A stretch of DNA of 64,000 nt from Anaerolentibacter hominis (GCF_032380675.1 NZ_JAWDIX010000001.1:1860001-1924000); one strand, 5' to 3'. Shown: positions 9,944-18,908, counted from the stretch's first letter. Notes: generated from the sequence alone by a model not told the origin. Numbers and translations: made by a program.

Positions 9944-10933
9944 ATGCTGGAATCATCTCAAAATATCCGTCTGGATATCAGTGTAAGCCCTCAGCCGGCT
10001 TTTATCACCCTGCATCAGTACGACATCCATTCCAGGTTTGTTTACGTGACGGTCACGGACCACGGCAGAGCGGTACATCTGCCCTCCACGGTCCATGCAT
10101 TTTTAAAATACGGCAGAAAAGACGGTACCTTCGCTCTCACTGACTGCGACATTATAGATAACGTGGTCATCGTGGAAATGACAGAGCAGATGCTCTTTGT
10201 GGACGGCGCCGCCGAATGTGAAGTGGTCCTGTATGAAGGTGCCCACGACGACGAAGGAATCGTCGATGGGACAGCATACGCGTCCCAGCATTTTACCGTA
10301 ATTATAGATGACTCGGTCCATGACGGCACCCATATTACATCTACCGATGAATACTCGGCGCTGATCCACGCCTTAATCAAGGCGGAGGCGCTGGCCAAAC
10401 TGACAGGGGAGGCCAGAGAAGCCGTCGACCGTGCCAATATAACCATAGATTCCGTAATCGAACGCTTTACTGTTATCGTTTCGGAGCATGAAACCATGCT
10501 GGCCCGGGGCGAGGAAGTCATCGAGCGGTGCGAAGCCGCGATCCTGCGCTGTGATCAGGCAGTTTCCGATGTCACCGCCGCCGGGGAAAGCTTTGCAGAG
10601 GCAGAGCAGAAGCGCGTGGAGGCAGAGGAAGCCCGCACCGCCAGCGAATCAGAGCGGAATCTCCGCGTGGATCTGGCGCTGGAACGGGTTAATCAGGCAG
10701 CCGCCGATGCAGAAAGTATCGTAAATAAAACCGGTATCCTGCTGACCAGCGACAAGGGAATCCCGGGCGGCGTAGCCGAACTGGACGCGGCCGGCCGTGT
10801 TCCCTTAAGCCAGATGCCGGAAGCTCTTGATCCCGATGCTCTCGACTCAGTTCCCAGAATCATCCGTTCGGAATCCGAACCGGAAGTGATCCGTCTGGGC
10901 GACTTCTGGCAGCAGCTATTAATGGAGGTGTAA
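9944..10933 (+). CDS. BppU-like baseplate upper protein, copy 1
   Basis: The N-terminal 150 residues match the BppU N-terminal domain pattern (immunoglobulin-like, with NIRLDISVSPQP, EMTEQMLFVDGAAECEVVLYEG and ASQHFTVIID). BppU links receptor-binding proteins to the tail hub in lactococcal-type baseplates. A coiled-coil stalk follows (about 150-255, with AEAEQKRVEAEEARTASESE), then a small C-terminal tail-fibre motif (GIPGGVAELDAAGRVPLSQMPE). Start ATG has AAAGGAGG eight bases upstream. A close homologue lies at 15141-16412; the Cys-rich/radical SAM cassette is between the two. Confidence 0.8.
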   Translation: MLESSQNIRLDISVSPQPAFITLHQYDIHSRFVYVTVTDHGRAVHLPSTVHAFLKYGRKDGTFALTDCDIIDNVVIVEMTEQMLFVDGAAECEVVLYEGAHDDEGIVDGTAYASQHFTVIIDDSVHDGTHITSTDEYSALIHALIKAEALAKLTGEAREAVDRANITIDSVIERFTVIVSEHETMLARGEEVIERCEAAILRCDQAVSDVTAAGESFAEAEQKRVEAEEARTASESERNLRVDLALERVNQAAADAESIVNKTGILLTSDKGIPGGVAELDAAGRVPLSQMPEALDPDALDSVPRIIRSESEPEVIRLGDFWQQLLMEV

Positions 10934-10934
10934 C

Positions 10935-11906
10935 GTGAGTTATCCCATAGAAAAAATACGAAATCACATCAAGACAGAATCCGGCTATCTGACCGAACAT
11001 GCGGAAACCTCCGCGGACATTACCTTATATACCCCCGGAGGGGAAAGCACCTTAACTGACACTACGGTGAAGGCCGCGCTGGATAGCCTTGGGAAACGTA
11101 CCGACAGGATTTTACTCTATGAGGAACCTGCCGGGGAACCATCCTCTCAGGTCCGCACGGTGCGGAACCGGGAGGATCAGGCCATCTACCCGGAGACCTT
11201 ACTTTCCGCGGTGAAAAAGGACGATACACAGACCGCCCAGGAATATATCGACGGACTGGCGGCAAAGACGGTTGCCGGTTCCCAGGGCGTACATGGAATC
11301 CGCTATTTTGCGGACAGTCTGGAAGTCTATCAGAATCAGACATGGATGCCGGTAACGGTATCCGGCGGAGAAAATCCAGGAGGAGACAGCGGAAACTCCG
11401 GCGGCAATTCTGGCAGCGGCTCCGGCCTTCTGCTGGGCGGCAGCCGGCTGTCTGAATCAGCTGTCTATACGGATGTTTCTGCCAATTATCCGACTATTCA
11501 TCACACCTATTCCGATCAGGCAGCAGAACTTTTCTCTGTTTCCCTGCCCTCTCTTCTCTTCGGCCGGTATGCCGTTCTGCTTCGATTGAAGCTGTCAGGA
11601 AATACCTTGGCGCAAACGGCATTTACCGTACAGACCTCAGCAGGCAGTACACCCTTAAGTCAGGCAGCGGTATCATTTTCCGACATCCCCGCTGCCGGCG
11701 ACTATGTAACCATCGGGTTTGTATCCGATTATAAGGGGAGCTCTCAATCGGAGAATCCTTTTGGCATCAAACTGACCGCGGCAGGCGGCAGCGCCCTTTC
11801 CGATATCACACTGGACATCGACTATCTGCTGGTGAATTACGCCTATACGGCTGTCACTGCATTTCCCATGACCGCGGTGCCCGCTGACAGCAGTGAGGAG
11901 GGCTGA
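10935..11906 (+). CDS. phage tail appendage protein with Gly/Ser linker
   Basis: This 323-aa protein begins with GTG at 10935, two bases after the BppU stop, behind GGAGGTG. Its N-terminal segment (IEKIRNHI...ETSADITLY) resembles that of the adaptor gene at 16424, so it probably docks on the same baseplate site. A Gly/Ser/Asn-rich linker (about residues 145-165) joins it to a C-terminal beta-rich domain. I do not recognise a catalytic domain. The next gene is the Cys-rich protein, started almost within its end, which suggests co-expression and perhaps a shared complex. Confidence 0.6.
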   Translation: MSYPIEKIRNHIKTESGYLTEHAETSADITLYTPGGESTLTDTTVKAALDSLGKRTDRILLYEEPAGEPSSQVRTVRNREDQAIYPETLLSAVKKDDTQTAQEYIDGLAAKTVAGSQGVHGIRYFADSLEVYQNQTWMPVTVSGGENPGGDSGNSGGNSGSGSGLLLGGSRLSESAVYTDVSANYPTIHHTYSDQAAELFSVSLPSLLFGRYAVLLRLKLSGNTLAQTAFTVQTSAGSTPLSQAAVSFSDIPAAGDYVTIGFVSDYKGSSQSENPFGIKLTAAGGSALSDITLDIDYLLVNYAYTAVTAFPMTAVPADSSEEG

Positions 11907-11910
11907 CGCT

Positions 11911-13014
11911 ATGGATTTAAGTGTATTAAGCAGCGAAGACCTGAACCGTATCAAAGAAAAAGTAAAGAATGAGATGAACCGGCGTTCCGGCTATGGAAAT
12001 CTCTCTTCGTACGGAAGTTCCGCTTATGACTTTGAGCACAGGCCGGGAAATGGCACACCCCTTTATACAGAATATAATACCAAGGTGGACAAGCCCCTTT
12101 TACAGGTAGCTGATTTTAGAAAAGGGGATAATTCCTTTCCGGTCAACGGCAGCCCGGTCAGGGATCTGAAAGAAGCGGAGGAATTTGCAGACCGGCTTCA
12201 GACAGAAACGATGGACGGGGCCTCTTCTTCCTGCCGCGGCGCCTGCAGCGGGCTCTGCGCCGGTATGTGCACCGGAACCTGTGCAGGAGGCAGCAGTGCA
12301 GCATTCTCGTCCGGTTCATCCAGCGGCGGCGGAAGCGGAAGCGCTGGCTGCGGAGGTTGCTCCGGATCATGCGGTACCGGATGTGCAAGCGGATGTTCTG
12401 GCTGTTCCGGATCATGCGGAAGCAGTTGTTCCAGTACGTGCAGCGGCAGCTGTTCCAATGTATGTGAGGGCTGTTCTTCTGGCTGCGGAGGCTGTACCGG
12501 ATCGTGCAGCAGTTGTTCCGGTTGCGACGGAGGATGTTCCGGCGGGTGTTCTGGCGGATGCTCCGGTGGAGCCAATAAAACCTGCTCTGGCTGTACCAAT
12601 AGCTGCGGCGGCTATTGCGCTAGCAGTTGTTCCGGTTGTTCCGGATGTTCCGGATGTGGAGGCTGCTCTGGTTGTTCCAACAGCTGTGGTGGCTGTACAC
12701 AGTCCTGTTCTACCTCCTGTGGATATGACTGTTCCCAGAACTGCGCCAGCAATTGTTCCGGTTGTTCTTCCTGCGGCGGATGCAATGGTTGCTCCGGATG
12801 TTCCGGCAGCTGCTCGGGTGGGTGTTCCAGCTGTTCCGGCTGCTCCGGGTGTTCGGGAGACTGTTACGGAGGATGCTCCGGCAACTGTTATACCGGATGT
12901 TCCGGCAATTGTAAGGCGGACTGTACAACAACCTGCTCCGCCACTTGTACAGCTACCTGCTATACCAGCTGTTCCGCTACCTGTTTCGGACAGGCAGCTT
13001 CGGTTCAGGGTTAA
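11911..13014 (+). CDS. giant Cys-rich repeat protein, probable radical SAM substrate
   Basis: The protein is 367 aa. Residues 1-95 are ordinary and polar; they could act as leader or docking domain. From about residue 98 to the end, cysteines recur every third or fourth residue (CSGC, CSGSC, CGGC), separated by Ser, Gly, Thr and Asn. By hand count there are about 63 cysteines. The last 60 residues change to KADC/TTTC/SATC spacing (CxxxC only) and include Tyr. Start is ATG 11911, with AGGAGG nine bases upstream. The regular spacing plus the downstream radical SAM/SPASM gene fit a precursor for many thioether or other Cys crosslinks, like CXXX-repeat or Cys-rich peptide systems, but much longer. 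The alternatives are a disulfide-rich fibre or a metal-binding protein. Bonding is inferred. Confidence 0.8.
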   Translation: MDLSVLSSEDLNRIKEKVKNEMNRRSGYGNLSSYGSSAYDFEHRPGNGTPLYTEYNTKVDKPLLQVADFRKGDNSFPVNGSPVRDLKEAEEFADRLQTETMDGASSSCRGACSGLCAGMCTGTCAGGSSAAFSSGSSSGGGSGSAGCGGCSGSCGTGCASGCSGCSGSCGSSCSSTCSGSCSNVCEGCSSGCGGCTGSCSSCSGCDGGCSGGCSGGCSGGANKTCSGCTNSCGGYCASSCSGCSGCSGCGGCSGCSNSCGGCTQSCSTSCGYDCSQNCASNCSGCSSCGGCNGCSGCSGSCSGGCSSCSGCSGCSGDCYGGCSGNCYTGCSGNCKADCTTTCSATCTATCYTSCSATCFGQAASVQG

Positions 13015-13067
13015 AAAGGAAGAATTGTATCAAATCCACAATATATTAAAGGAGAAAAATCAGAGAT

Positions 13068-13421
13068 ATGAAGAAATTTAAGATAGACATTAATCAGGAA
13101 ACCGTCAACTATATGCAGAAACTGGCCTACGAAGTAGGGGCCAGACAGGATGTCATCGGCAACCTGCTGGAATTACATAAGTTTGATACCGATACCAGCC
13201 TGTTTGACTCCGTGCCGTTTCGGGCCTATACGACTCAGCTGGCGGAGGTGAAAGCAGAATATGAACTCGCCAAACAGGAACTGCAGACCCGCTTTATCCC
13301 GGAAGAAGTACAGGCGCTGCCCCATAACTGGGAACTGAATTTTGCCACAAATGATCTTGTCATTACTCTCATGCAGGATGCAGAAATCACACTGGCAGAA
13401 GGGATGAGCGTTCTTGAGTAA
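13068..13421 (+). CDS. helper protein of Cys-rich repeat modification cassette
   Basis: This 117-aa soluble, mostly helical protein (no signal, no cysteines) sits between the Cys-rich gene and the radical SAM gene and overlaps the latter by eight bases. It has an N-terminal part like KIDINQETVNYMQKLAYEVGARQDVI and a middle segment with SVPFRAYTTQLAEVKAEYELAKQEL. From memory it resembles small 'CXXX repeat peptide modification system' proteins, but I cannot prove this. A likely role is substrate recognition or chaperoning of the Cys-rich protein for the radical SAM enzyme. RBS: AAAGGAG upstream of ATG 13068. Confidence 0.6.
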   Translation: MKKFKIDINQETVNYMQKLAYEVGARQDVIGNLLELHKFDTDTSLFDSVPFRAYTTQLAEVKAEYELAKQELQTRFIPEEVQALPHNWELNFATNDLVITLMQDAEITLAEGMSVLE

Positions 13422-14751
13422 ACGAAGGAAACTAGAGCAATACCAGGACATGCTTTCCCGCCTCTATCCGGACTACAACGCAAATACTTCGGAACGGTGC
13501 TTAAGCCGTACGGTTACCTTCCAGACCTCCGACGCCTGCAATCTGGCCTGCAGCTATTGCTACCAGATCAACAAAGGCCATCGCCGGATGTCCTTTGACA
13601 CGGCAAAGAAATTTGTGGATCTGCTGTTGAGCGGGGAAAAGGGAATGTCAGACTACATCCGTCCCGATTTTTCACCCGGTATCGTACTGGAATTTATCGG
13701 CGGGGAGCCGCTTCTGGAAATCGAATTGACCGACCGGATCATGGATTATTTTCTGGAACAGGCCATCGAGAAAATGCATCCCTGGGCGACCAACTATATG
13801 ATCAGCATCTGCTCTAACGGAGTGCTGTATTTTGACGAAAAGGTACAGCGTTTTCTCCAGAAACACAAAAACCATATGTCCTTTTCCATTACCATCGACG
13901 GGAACCGGGAGCTCCATGACAGCTGCCGCCTGTTTCCCGATGGCAGGCCCTCCTATGACCTGGCGGTGGCCGGAGCCAATGACTGGATTGCCCGGGGCAA
14001 TTATATGGGCAGCAAGATCACCGTTGCACCGGAAAATCTGGCCTACCTGTATGACGCAATTGTCCATATGGTCGATCTGGGCTATGACGAAATCAACGCC
14101 AACTGTGTCTATGAAAAGGGCTGGGAGTCCCATCATGCCACCGAATTTTACTGGCAGCTTAAGAAAATAGCCGACTACTGGAATGAGCATGATCTAGTAA
14201 ACAGCCATTACTGCTCTCTCTTTGTGGAGAATTTCTTTCAGCCCAAGGCGGAAACCGATCTGGATAACTGGTGCGGCGGGACCGGCTTTATGCTCTCCTG
14301 CGACCCGGACGGCTACCTCTATCCCTGCATCCGCTATATGGAAAGCTCTCTGGGGGCAGATCAGCCCGCCATGCGGATCGGGCACGTGGATACCGGAATC
14401 GGGACTAGCGTCCATGAGGCGGAACGCATCCAGTGCCTGAAATGTATCGACAGGAGAAGCCAGAGCAGTGACGAATGTTTCTCCTGTCCCATCGCGGAGG
14501 GCTGTTCCTGGTGTTCCGCCTACAACTACCAGGAATTTGGCACCCCGGACCATCGGGCCACCTACATCTGCGATATGCACAAGGCCAGAGCTCTGGCCAA
14601 TTATTATTTCTGGACCACCTATTATAAAAAACACGGTCTTCCCTGTACGATGAAACTTTATGTGCCGGAAGAATGGGCCCTTGCTATACTTCCAAGAGAG
14701 GAATGGGACATGCTGTGCGCTATGTCTCCGGAAGCCGTGGTCACTGTTTAA
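13414..14751 (+). CDS. radical SAM/SPASM peptide maturase
   Basis: This 445-aa enzyme carries the radical SAM cluster motif C42-x3-C46-x2-C49 (ACNLACSYCY) and an IGGEPLLE motif near residue 93 for SAM binding. Its C-terminal SPASM-type region is rich in cysteines (about residues 285-390: WCGG...SCDPDGYLYPC, then CLKC...CFSC...CSWC...YICD), suited to two auxiliary 4Fe-4S clusters. Such enzymes install thioether or other crosslinks in ribosomal peptides. The best substrate candidate is the Cys-rich protein two genes upstream. TTG at 13414 is the chosen start, overlapping the helper gene; ATG 13449 is too close to the CxxxCxxC region to be ruled out entirely. A maturase inside a tail operon is unusual. 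Confidence 0.9.
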   Translation: MSKRRKLEQYQDMLSRLYPDYNANTSERCLSRTVTFQTSDACNLACSYCYQINKGHRRMSFDTAKKFVDLLLSGEKGMSDYIRPDFSPGIVLEFIGGEPLLEIELTDRIMDYFLEQAIEKMHPWATNYMISICSNGVLYFDEKVQRFLQKHKNHMSFSITIDGNRELHDSCRLFPDGRPSYDLAVAGANDWIARGNYMGSKITVAPENLAYLYDAIVHMVDLGYDEINANCVYEKGWESHHATEFYWQLKKIADYWNEHDLVNSHYCSLFVENFFQPKAETDLDNWCGGTGFMLSCDPDGYLYPCIRYMESSLGADQPAMRIGHVDTGIGTSVHEAERIQCLKCIDRRSQSSDECFSCPIAEGCSWCSAYNYQEFGTPDHRATYICDMHKARALANYYFWTTYYKKHGLPCTMKLYVPEEWALAILPREEWDMLCAMSPEAVVTV

Positions 14752-14768
14752 CCGAAAGGAGAATTTTA

Positions 14769-15077
14769 ATGAAAGTAATTTTAGCAGACAATACCGACAT
14801 TACCGTAAGCAGCGTTGACCGCCAGTTAAATCCTGCGGTCAGCAACGATTTTCGTCTGGAACTGATCATCCGGGACGCAAGTATTTCCCCGGAATATCTA
14901 AAACAGATTTTGACACCGGCCAACTGTGCCCGGATTACCGTGGAGAGCAATACGGCCCGGGAGGTCATTGAAGGATACAGCAATGTGGAAATCATCACCC
15001 AGCGCATCACAGACTATGATTATCAGATCAGCGTCAGACTAATGGCCTCAGAGCCCCAGGCTCCCACTGACATCTAA
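14769..15077 (+). CDS. small tail-associated protein of unknown function
   Basis: This 102-aa protein starts at ATG 14769 behind AAAGGAG, 17 bases after the radical SAM gene. It has a mixed beta/alpha pattern (VILADNTDITVSSVDRQLN, LELIIRDASISPEYLKQIL, VRLMASEP) and no membrane segment or cysteine cluster apart from one Cys. I do not recognise the family. Its place between the maturase and the second BppU gene suggests either a further member of the modification cassette or a baseplate component. After it, an imperfect GC-rich inverted repeat (GCGGCCGC...GCGGCC near 15087-15103) may fold. Confidence 0.55.
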   Translation: MKVILADNTDITVSSVDRQLNPAVSNDFRLELIIRDASISPEYLKQILTPANCARITVESNTAREVIEGYSNVEIITQRITDYDYQISVRLMASEPQAPTDI

Positions 15078-15140
15078 TGATCCGGGACGAGCGGCCGCAC
15101 TCCTGCGGCCCTCTGCTCCCGACAGAAAGGAGGTATTTCC

Positions 15141-16412
15141 TTGTTACAATCCTTTGATCGTATGCATCTGGACTTAAGTACCCGTCCGAAATACGAATAT
15201 CTCAATGTCCATCAGTATGATAAGAATTCCCGCCTGCTCTACATCCAGGTGACGGATGACGGCAAGCCCGTCACCCTCTCTCCCATCGCCAAAGCCATGA
15301 TCAAATGCCGCAAGGCGGATGGAAAACAGATCTTAAACGACTGCCAGATCAACGACAACATCATCACGGTGGAGCTGACCGAGCAGATGCTGGTGGCGGA
15401 CGGCCCGGCGGAATGTGAGGTAGTCCTCTATGAAGGATGGATGGACGACAACGGCAAGGTGATGGGCTCCGCGATCGCCAGCCAGCACTTTAAGCTGAAT
15501 GTGGAGAAATCCGTCCACGACAGCTCCCAGATCGAGTCCCTTCCGGAATACACCACCCTCACCAATGCGCTTGTAAAATCAGAGGTGCTCTTCACTCTGG
15601 CCGAGCACACCGAGGACATGGTAAATCAGGCCACGGAGGTCTTCGAACAGCTGGACGAGAAGGTAACTGTCTTCATCACCGAAACAGAAACCATCATCGC
15701 GGACGGCCATGCCATCATTGACCGCTGCACTACAGCCGCGGAGGCCACAGAAGCCACCAACGAGGCCGTGCAGACAGCTGAAGCTCTCCGAATCACCGCT
15801 GAAACCGGTCGGGTAACTGCTGAAAATCAGCGCGTGGAATCTGAAAATGCCCGTGCCGCAGAAGAAGAAGCCCGCGCACTGGCCGAAACAAGCCGTGTGG
15901 ATGCGGAGACATCCCGCGTTGCTGCAGAAGTCAGCAGAGTGCAGGCCGAAGCCGACCGTGTAAAAGCAGAAAAAGCCCGGGAGGCAGCCGAAGCAGCCAG
16001 AGAACTCTCCGAGGAAGCCCGCAAAACAACCGAATCCCTCCGGGTCAGCGCTGAGATCTACCGTGCCCAGGAGGAAATCACACGTTCGGAAAATGAAGCT
16101 CTGCGCCAGGAGCAGGAGGCCAAACGCCAGACAGACACTGCCGCAGCCGTGGAGGCTGCAAATACGGCGGCAGACAACGCCGACCAGGCAGCGGAGCGGG
16201 CCAATACCGCCGCTAAGGTGGCGGAGGACATGGTGGACGGCTTCGGCTTCATCCCCCTGACCCAGAAAGGGGAACCGGAAGGCGTCGCCACCCTGGATGA
16301 TACCGGAAAAGTCCCAAAAGATCAGCTGCCGAAAACCGGCACCGGCATTTACCTGTCTCCCACCGTCCCCGAAGGTATGGAGCTTAACGAACACTGGTAT
16401 GAAGTGATTTAG
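15141..16412 (+). CDS. BppU-like baseplate protein, copy 2, with long coiled-coil stalk
   Basis: The protein is 423 aa, starting at TTG 15141 with AAAGGAGG seven bases upstream. The N-terminal 160 residues are clearly homologous to the BppU-like protein at 9944 (MHLDLSTRPKYEYLNVHQYDK, ELTEQMLVADGPAECEVVLYEG). A much longer stalk follows (about 200-345) of repeated RVxAEx/AETSRV units, a typical trimeric or hendecad coiled coil of phage fibres. The C-terminus carries the same GEPEGVATLDDTGKVPKDQLP element as copy 1, a likely attachment point for the next fibre. The duplication around the Cys-rich cassette suggests that the cassette entered with, or between, baseplate gene copies. Confidence 0.8.
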   Translation: MLQSFDRMHLDLSTRPKYEYLNVHQYDKNSRLLYIQVTDDGKPVTLSPIAKAMIKCRKADGKQILNDCQINDNIITVELTEQMLVADGPAECEVVLYEGWMDDNGKVMGSAIASQHFKLNVEKSVHDSSQIESLPEYTTLTNALVKSEVLFTLAEHTEDMVNQATEVFEQLDEKVTVFITETETIIADGHAIIDRCTTAAEATEATNEAVQTAEALRITAETGRVTAENQRVESENARAAEEEARALAETSRVDAETSRVAAEVSRVQAEADRVKAEKAREAAEAARELSEEARKTTESLRVSAEIYRAQEEITRSENEALRQEQEAKRQTDTAAAVEAANTAADNADQAAERANTAAKVAEDMVDGFGFIPLTQKGEPEGVATLDDTGKVPKDQLPKTGTGIYLSPTVPEGMELNEHWYEVI

Positions 16413-16423
16413 GAGGTGATGAA

Positions 16424-17134
16424 TTGTTAATAGAAAAATACAGAGACAAAATAAAGGTCGCAAATACCGGCGTCGATGATGAAGATTATAAGATTCTTCA
16501 CCCGGAAACCTCAGCCGACGTAGTACAGACAGAGACCGGCGAAGACGCAGAAACACGCCTCCCCGTCAAAGTGACCCTGGATGAGTGGAAAGCACTGGCT
16601 GAGCAGAGAGATCTGGATGAGGCCGCCGGGAATATGGAGGCCGTGGAGAAGTTTGACCAGACGACGTTTATCGTCACGGATGACTATGGGGATGGAACGG
16701 CGCAGAGTTCAGAATTCATAAAGCTTTCCTCCTATGCCGAGTGGGAGGAAAAGAAAGCGGCGGGAGAACTGAAACCTGGCAAATACTATGTCACACCGGA
16801 CAGCGAGTCCTCCTCTCTCATTGACGATGGAGCGGCAAGAAGTGATAAGACCTACTCCAGTAAGAGGATTGAGGAAATAATCTCAGCCACCAGGCAGTAT
16901 GACAATATTTCATTTACGCTCGATGCTGCAACACCCTCTTATCGTCTGGAAGATCCCTGGATCACCCCACAGACATTTGCATTTATCACGTTATCGGATT
17001 CCAGTATATCAATAGCAAAGGAATCGGGTCTGACCGCCGAAACAGTTCAGGGCGCCCTTTTATTCTCCGCTCAAAAATTGCCCCAACAGGAGATACTTTG
17101 TTCCGTCCTATTAGTGAAAGGAGCTAATGAATGA
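16424..17134 (+). CDS. fibre adaptor protein A1
   Basis: This 236-aa protein starts at TTG 16424 behind AGGAGGTG. Its N-terminus resembles the protein at 10935 (IEKYRDKIKV...HPETSADVVQ). The middle holds the adaptor signature shared with 19498 and 25267 (KLSSYAEWEEKKAAGELKPG, KYYVTPDSESSSLIDD, DKTYSSKRIEEI). The C-terminal 80 residues (ISFTLDAATPSYRLEDPWITPQ...) are also shared among the three. Each of the three adaptors lies directly before a Kelch-like repeat gene and overlaps it, so it probably carries or folds that protein. Stop overlaps the next start (ATGA). Confidence 0.65.
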   Translation: MLIEKYRDKIKVANTGVDDEDYKILHPETSADVVQTETGEDAETRLPVKVTLDEWKALAEQRDLDEAAGNMEAVEKFDQTTFIVTDDYGDGTAQSSEFIKLSSYAEWEEKKAAGELKPGKYYVTPDSESSSLIDDGAARSDKTYSSKRIEEIISATRQYDNISFTLDAATPSYRLEDPWITPQTFAFITLSDSSISIAKESGLTAETVQGALLFSAQKLPQQEILCSVLLVKGANE

Positions 17135-18192
17135 AAGCAATGTTAAATATCAATACAACGGATACGTCTGGTTCTTTCACACAGATCATGAGCAAAACCA
17201 GCAAGGTGAAAGAAAACTATGTAAAATTAACGGATCTTATCGATGATTTTTATTGGGGAGGTATGGTTCTCTATCATAATCAAATTCATTTATTTGGTGG
17301 TGGTAGTGAATATAAAAGACATGATGTATGGGATGGAACTTCTTGGACAAGGGTTGATAACCTACCATATGATATTTATGAAAATAAAGCCATAGTTTAT
17401 AATGATGAAATTCACTTGTTAGGTAATTTTTCTATGCAAAATCCAGTAAATCACTATAAATGGAATGGAGAATCTTGGATTTCGGTCGGTACATTACCCT
17501 ATGCCTTTATCGATGCGCCAGCTATTATATATAATAATGAGATTCACATTTTAGGGAGCAGTCACGATAGTGCAACAAGTTCAAAGCACTATAAATATGA
17601 TGGTTCTGCATGGACTTCTGCAAGCACGCTACCCTATCCACTTTATGGTGGTGCTGCTGTCGTTTATAATGATGAGATTCACGTCTTGGGTTGTACAAGT
17701 AATGAACACGGTACAAAACATTATAAATTTAATGGCTCAAACTGGACATCGGTAAGTACACTACCTTATAACTTCAACTATGGTTCCGCAGTAGTATATA
17801 ATGATGAAATTCATATCTTTGCTGGCGAAAAAGACAAAAGAAAGCATTTTGTTTTCAATCCAGAAAATAATACATGGGTAAATAAGCCTCCTATTCCATA
17901 CGCATTTTCCTATGGATCTTTAGTTTCAGATGGAGAAAAATTATATCTTGCAGGGGCTATCTCAGATGTAAGACAAGATTCTAAGAACTTTTATACCTTC
18001 TATGAATCACAGGATATCTCATTCTGTCTCCCGAAAGATACAGAATTAATAGCAGTTAAATCCTCTTATTTAGAAGCAAGTAATTTATCAGAAACCGAAT
18101 CTGGATACAAAGTAACAGAAACAGGAAAGGTTACAATGACTGGAAATATTGTTTCACCTGATTTTGGACTGCTGACCATAATTGGGTCCTGA
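17131..18192 (+). CDS. Kelch-like repeat receptor-binding protein B1
   Basis: This 353-aa protein is made of about six repeats of 40-45 residues with the core pattern G-x-A-V-V-Y-N-D-E-I-H-I-L-G, then HYKFNGSxWTSVSTLPY. That is the logic of Kelch/beta-propeller blades. The last 60 residues form a domain shared by the other repeat genes (FCLPKDTELIAV...ETESGYKVTETGKVTMTG...FGLLTI), perhaps for trimerisation or assembly. It probably forms the variable host-binding tip of a tail fibre. The DNA is AT-rich compared with the genes before 16.4 kb, which points to a different history. Confidence 0.75.
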   Translation: MKAMLNINTTDTSGSFTQIMSKTSKVKENYVKLTDLIDDFYWGGMVLYHNQIHLFGGGSEYKRHDVWDGTSWTRVDNLPYDIYENKAIVYNDEIHLLGNFSMQNPVNHYKWNGESWISVGTLPYAFIDAPAIIYNNEIHILGSSHDSATSSKHYKYDGSAWTSASTLPYPLYGGAAVVYNDEIHVLGCTSNEHGTKHYKFNGSNWTSVSTLPYNFNYGSAVVYNDEIHIFAGEKDKRKHFVFNPENNTWVNKPPIPYAFSYGSLVSDGEKLYLAGAISDVRQDSKNFYTFYESQDISFCLPKDTELIAVKSSYLEASNLSETESGYKVTETGKVTMTGNIVSPDFGLLTIIGS

Positions 18193-18214
18193 TGGCAGAA
18201 AGGTAGGTGGAACG

Positions 18215-18775
18215 ATGATACTTGATGATCAAGGCGCAGTTGCCGGATTGGTCAAAAATGCGGAGCTGGTTGATTATGATAATGCCAGCTCTGGACTAAC
18301 CGCTGATACCGTGCAGGGAGCGATTGATGAATTAAAAGTGAAATCTCATATGCACGAAAATGTTGATGTATTATCGGGTATAACAAACACTAAAATTAAT
18401 CATTGGGATACCGGATACATAAACAGTATAGAATTAAATAATAAGGTCTCTGAATTAAGTGCAAAAGTGCACACCACTGATGTCGAGCTAGAAGAAATGA
18501 AAAATGATATCTCTGGTAAATCAAACAGACCTGAAGTTATCTCGTATACTTTGACTTCTTCGGGATGGACTGGCTCTGCTCCTCCCTATATATACCAGAT
18601 TACTGGATATGATGGCAAACTCCTAACTGCATTTATCGATAGCTCTGCTATTACAACAGCCCAGTTAGACACTATAATGTCTGCCAACATACAGGGAACT
18701 GCTGCGACAAACGCTCTATACTGTTGGGGAGATAAACCAACAATTGATCTTCCAATTGCACTGGAAGTCCAATAG
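18215..18775 (+). CDS. fibre protein C1 (ILDDQGxVAGLVK family)
   Basis: This 186-aa protein starts at ATG 18215, preceded by AAGGTAGGTGG; a TTG further upstream (18182) is less likely because the homologues at 21219 and 23344 begin at the same residue. The N-terminus (ILDDQGAVAGLVKNAELVDYDN) and the segment TVQGAIDELK...SHMHENVDVLSGITNTKINHWD are typical of phage fibre N-terminal adaptor regions. A short coiled coil follows, then a C-terminal beta domain. The C-terminal domain has a counterpart in 23344 (SSGWTGSAPPYIYQITGYD versus SSGWSGSSTPYAYNLST). Confidence 0.65.
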   Translation: MILDDQGAVAGLVKNAELVDYDNASSGLTADTVQGAIDELKVKSHMHENVDVLSGITNTKINHWDTGYINSIELNNKVSELSAKVHTTDVELEEMKNDISGKSNRPEVISYTLTSSGWTGSAPPYIYQITGYDGKLLTAFIDSSAITTAQLDTIMSANIQGTAATNALYCWGDKPTIDLPIALEVQ

Positions 18776-18908
18776 TAGCTTAGTAAAAATATATTGCATA
18801 TCATTAATACACACTCTCACCAAGGGATGCCGAAATACTATGCGTAACAGACCATTAAATTCGAATGTTAATCACCATCTCTAAACAAAGACAAACAGGA
18901 GGAACACA

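Noticed and set aside
11911..13014. Metallothionein or simple metal-storage protein
   Set aside because: Possible in principle, but length, Ser/Gly spacing, tail-operon position and the radical SAM gene next to it make a modified structural protein more likely.
12185..13081. 298-aa open frame overlapping the Cys-rich gene in another frame (and long minus-strand frames at 12198-12599)
   Set aside because: Low-complexity Ala/Pro/Val translation caused by the TGT/GGC/TCC repeat bias; the Cys frame has the ribosome binding site and natural N-terminus.
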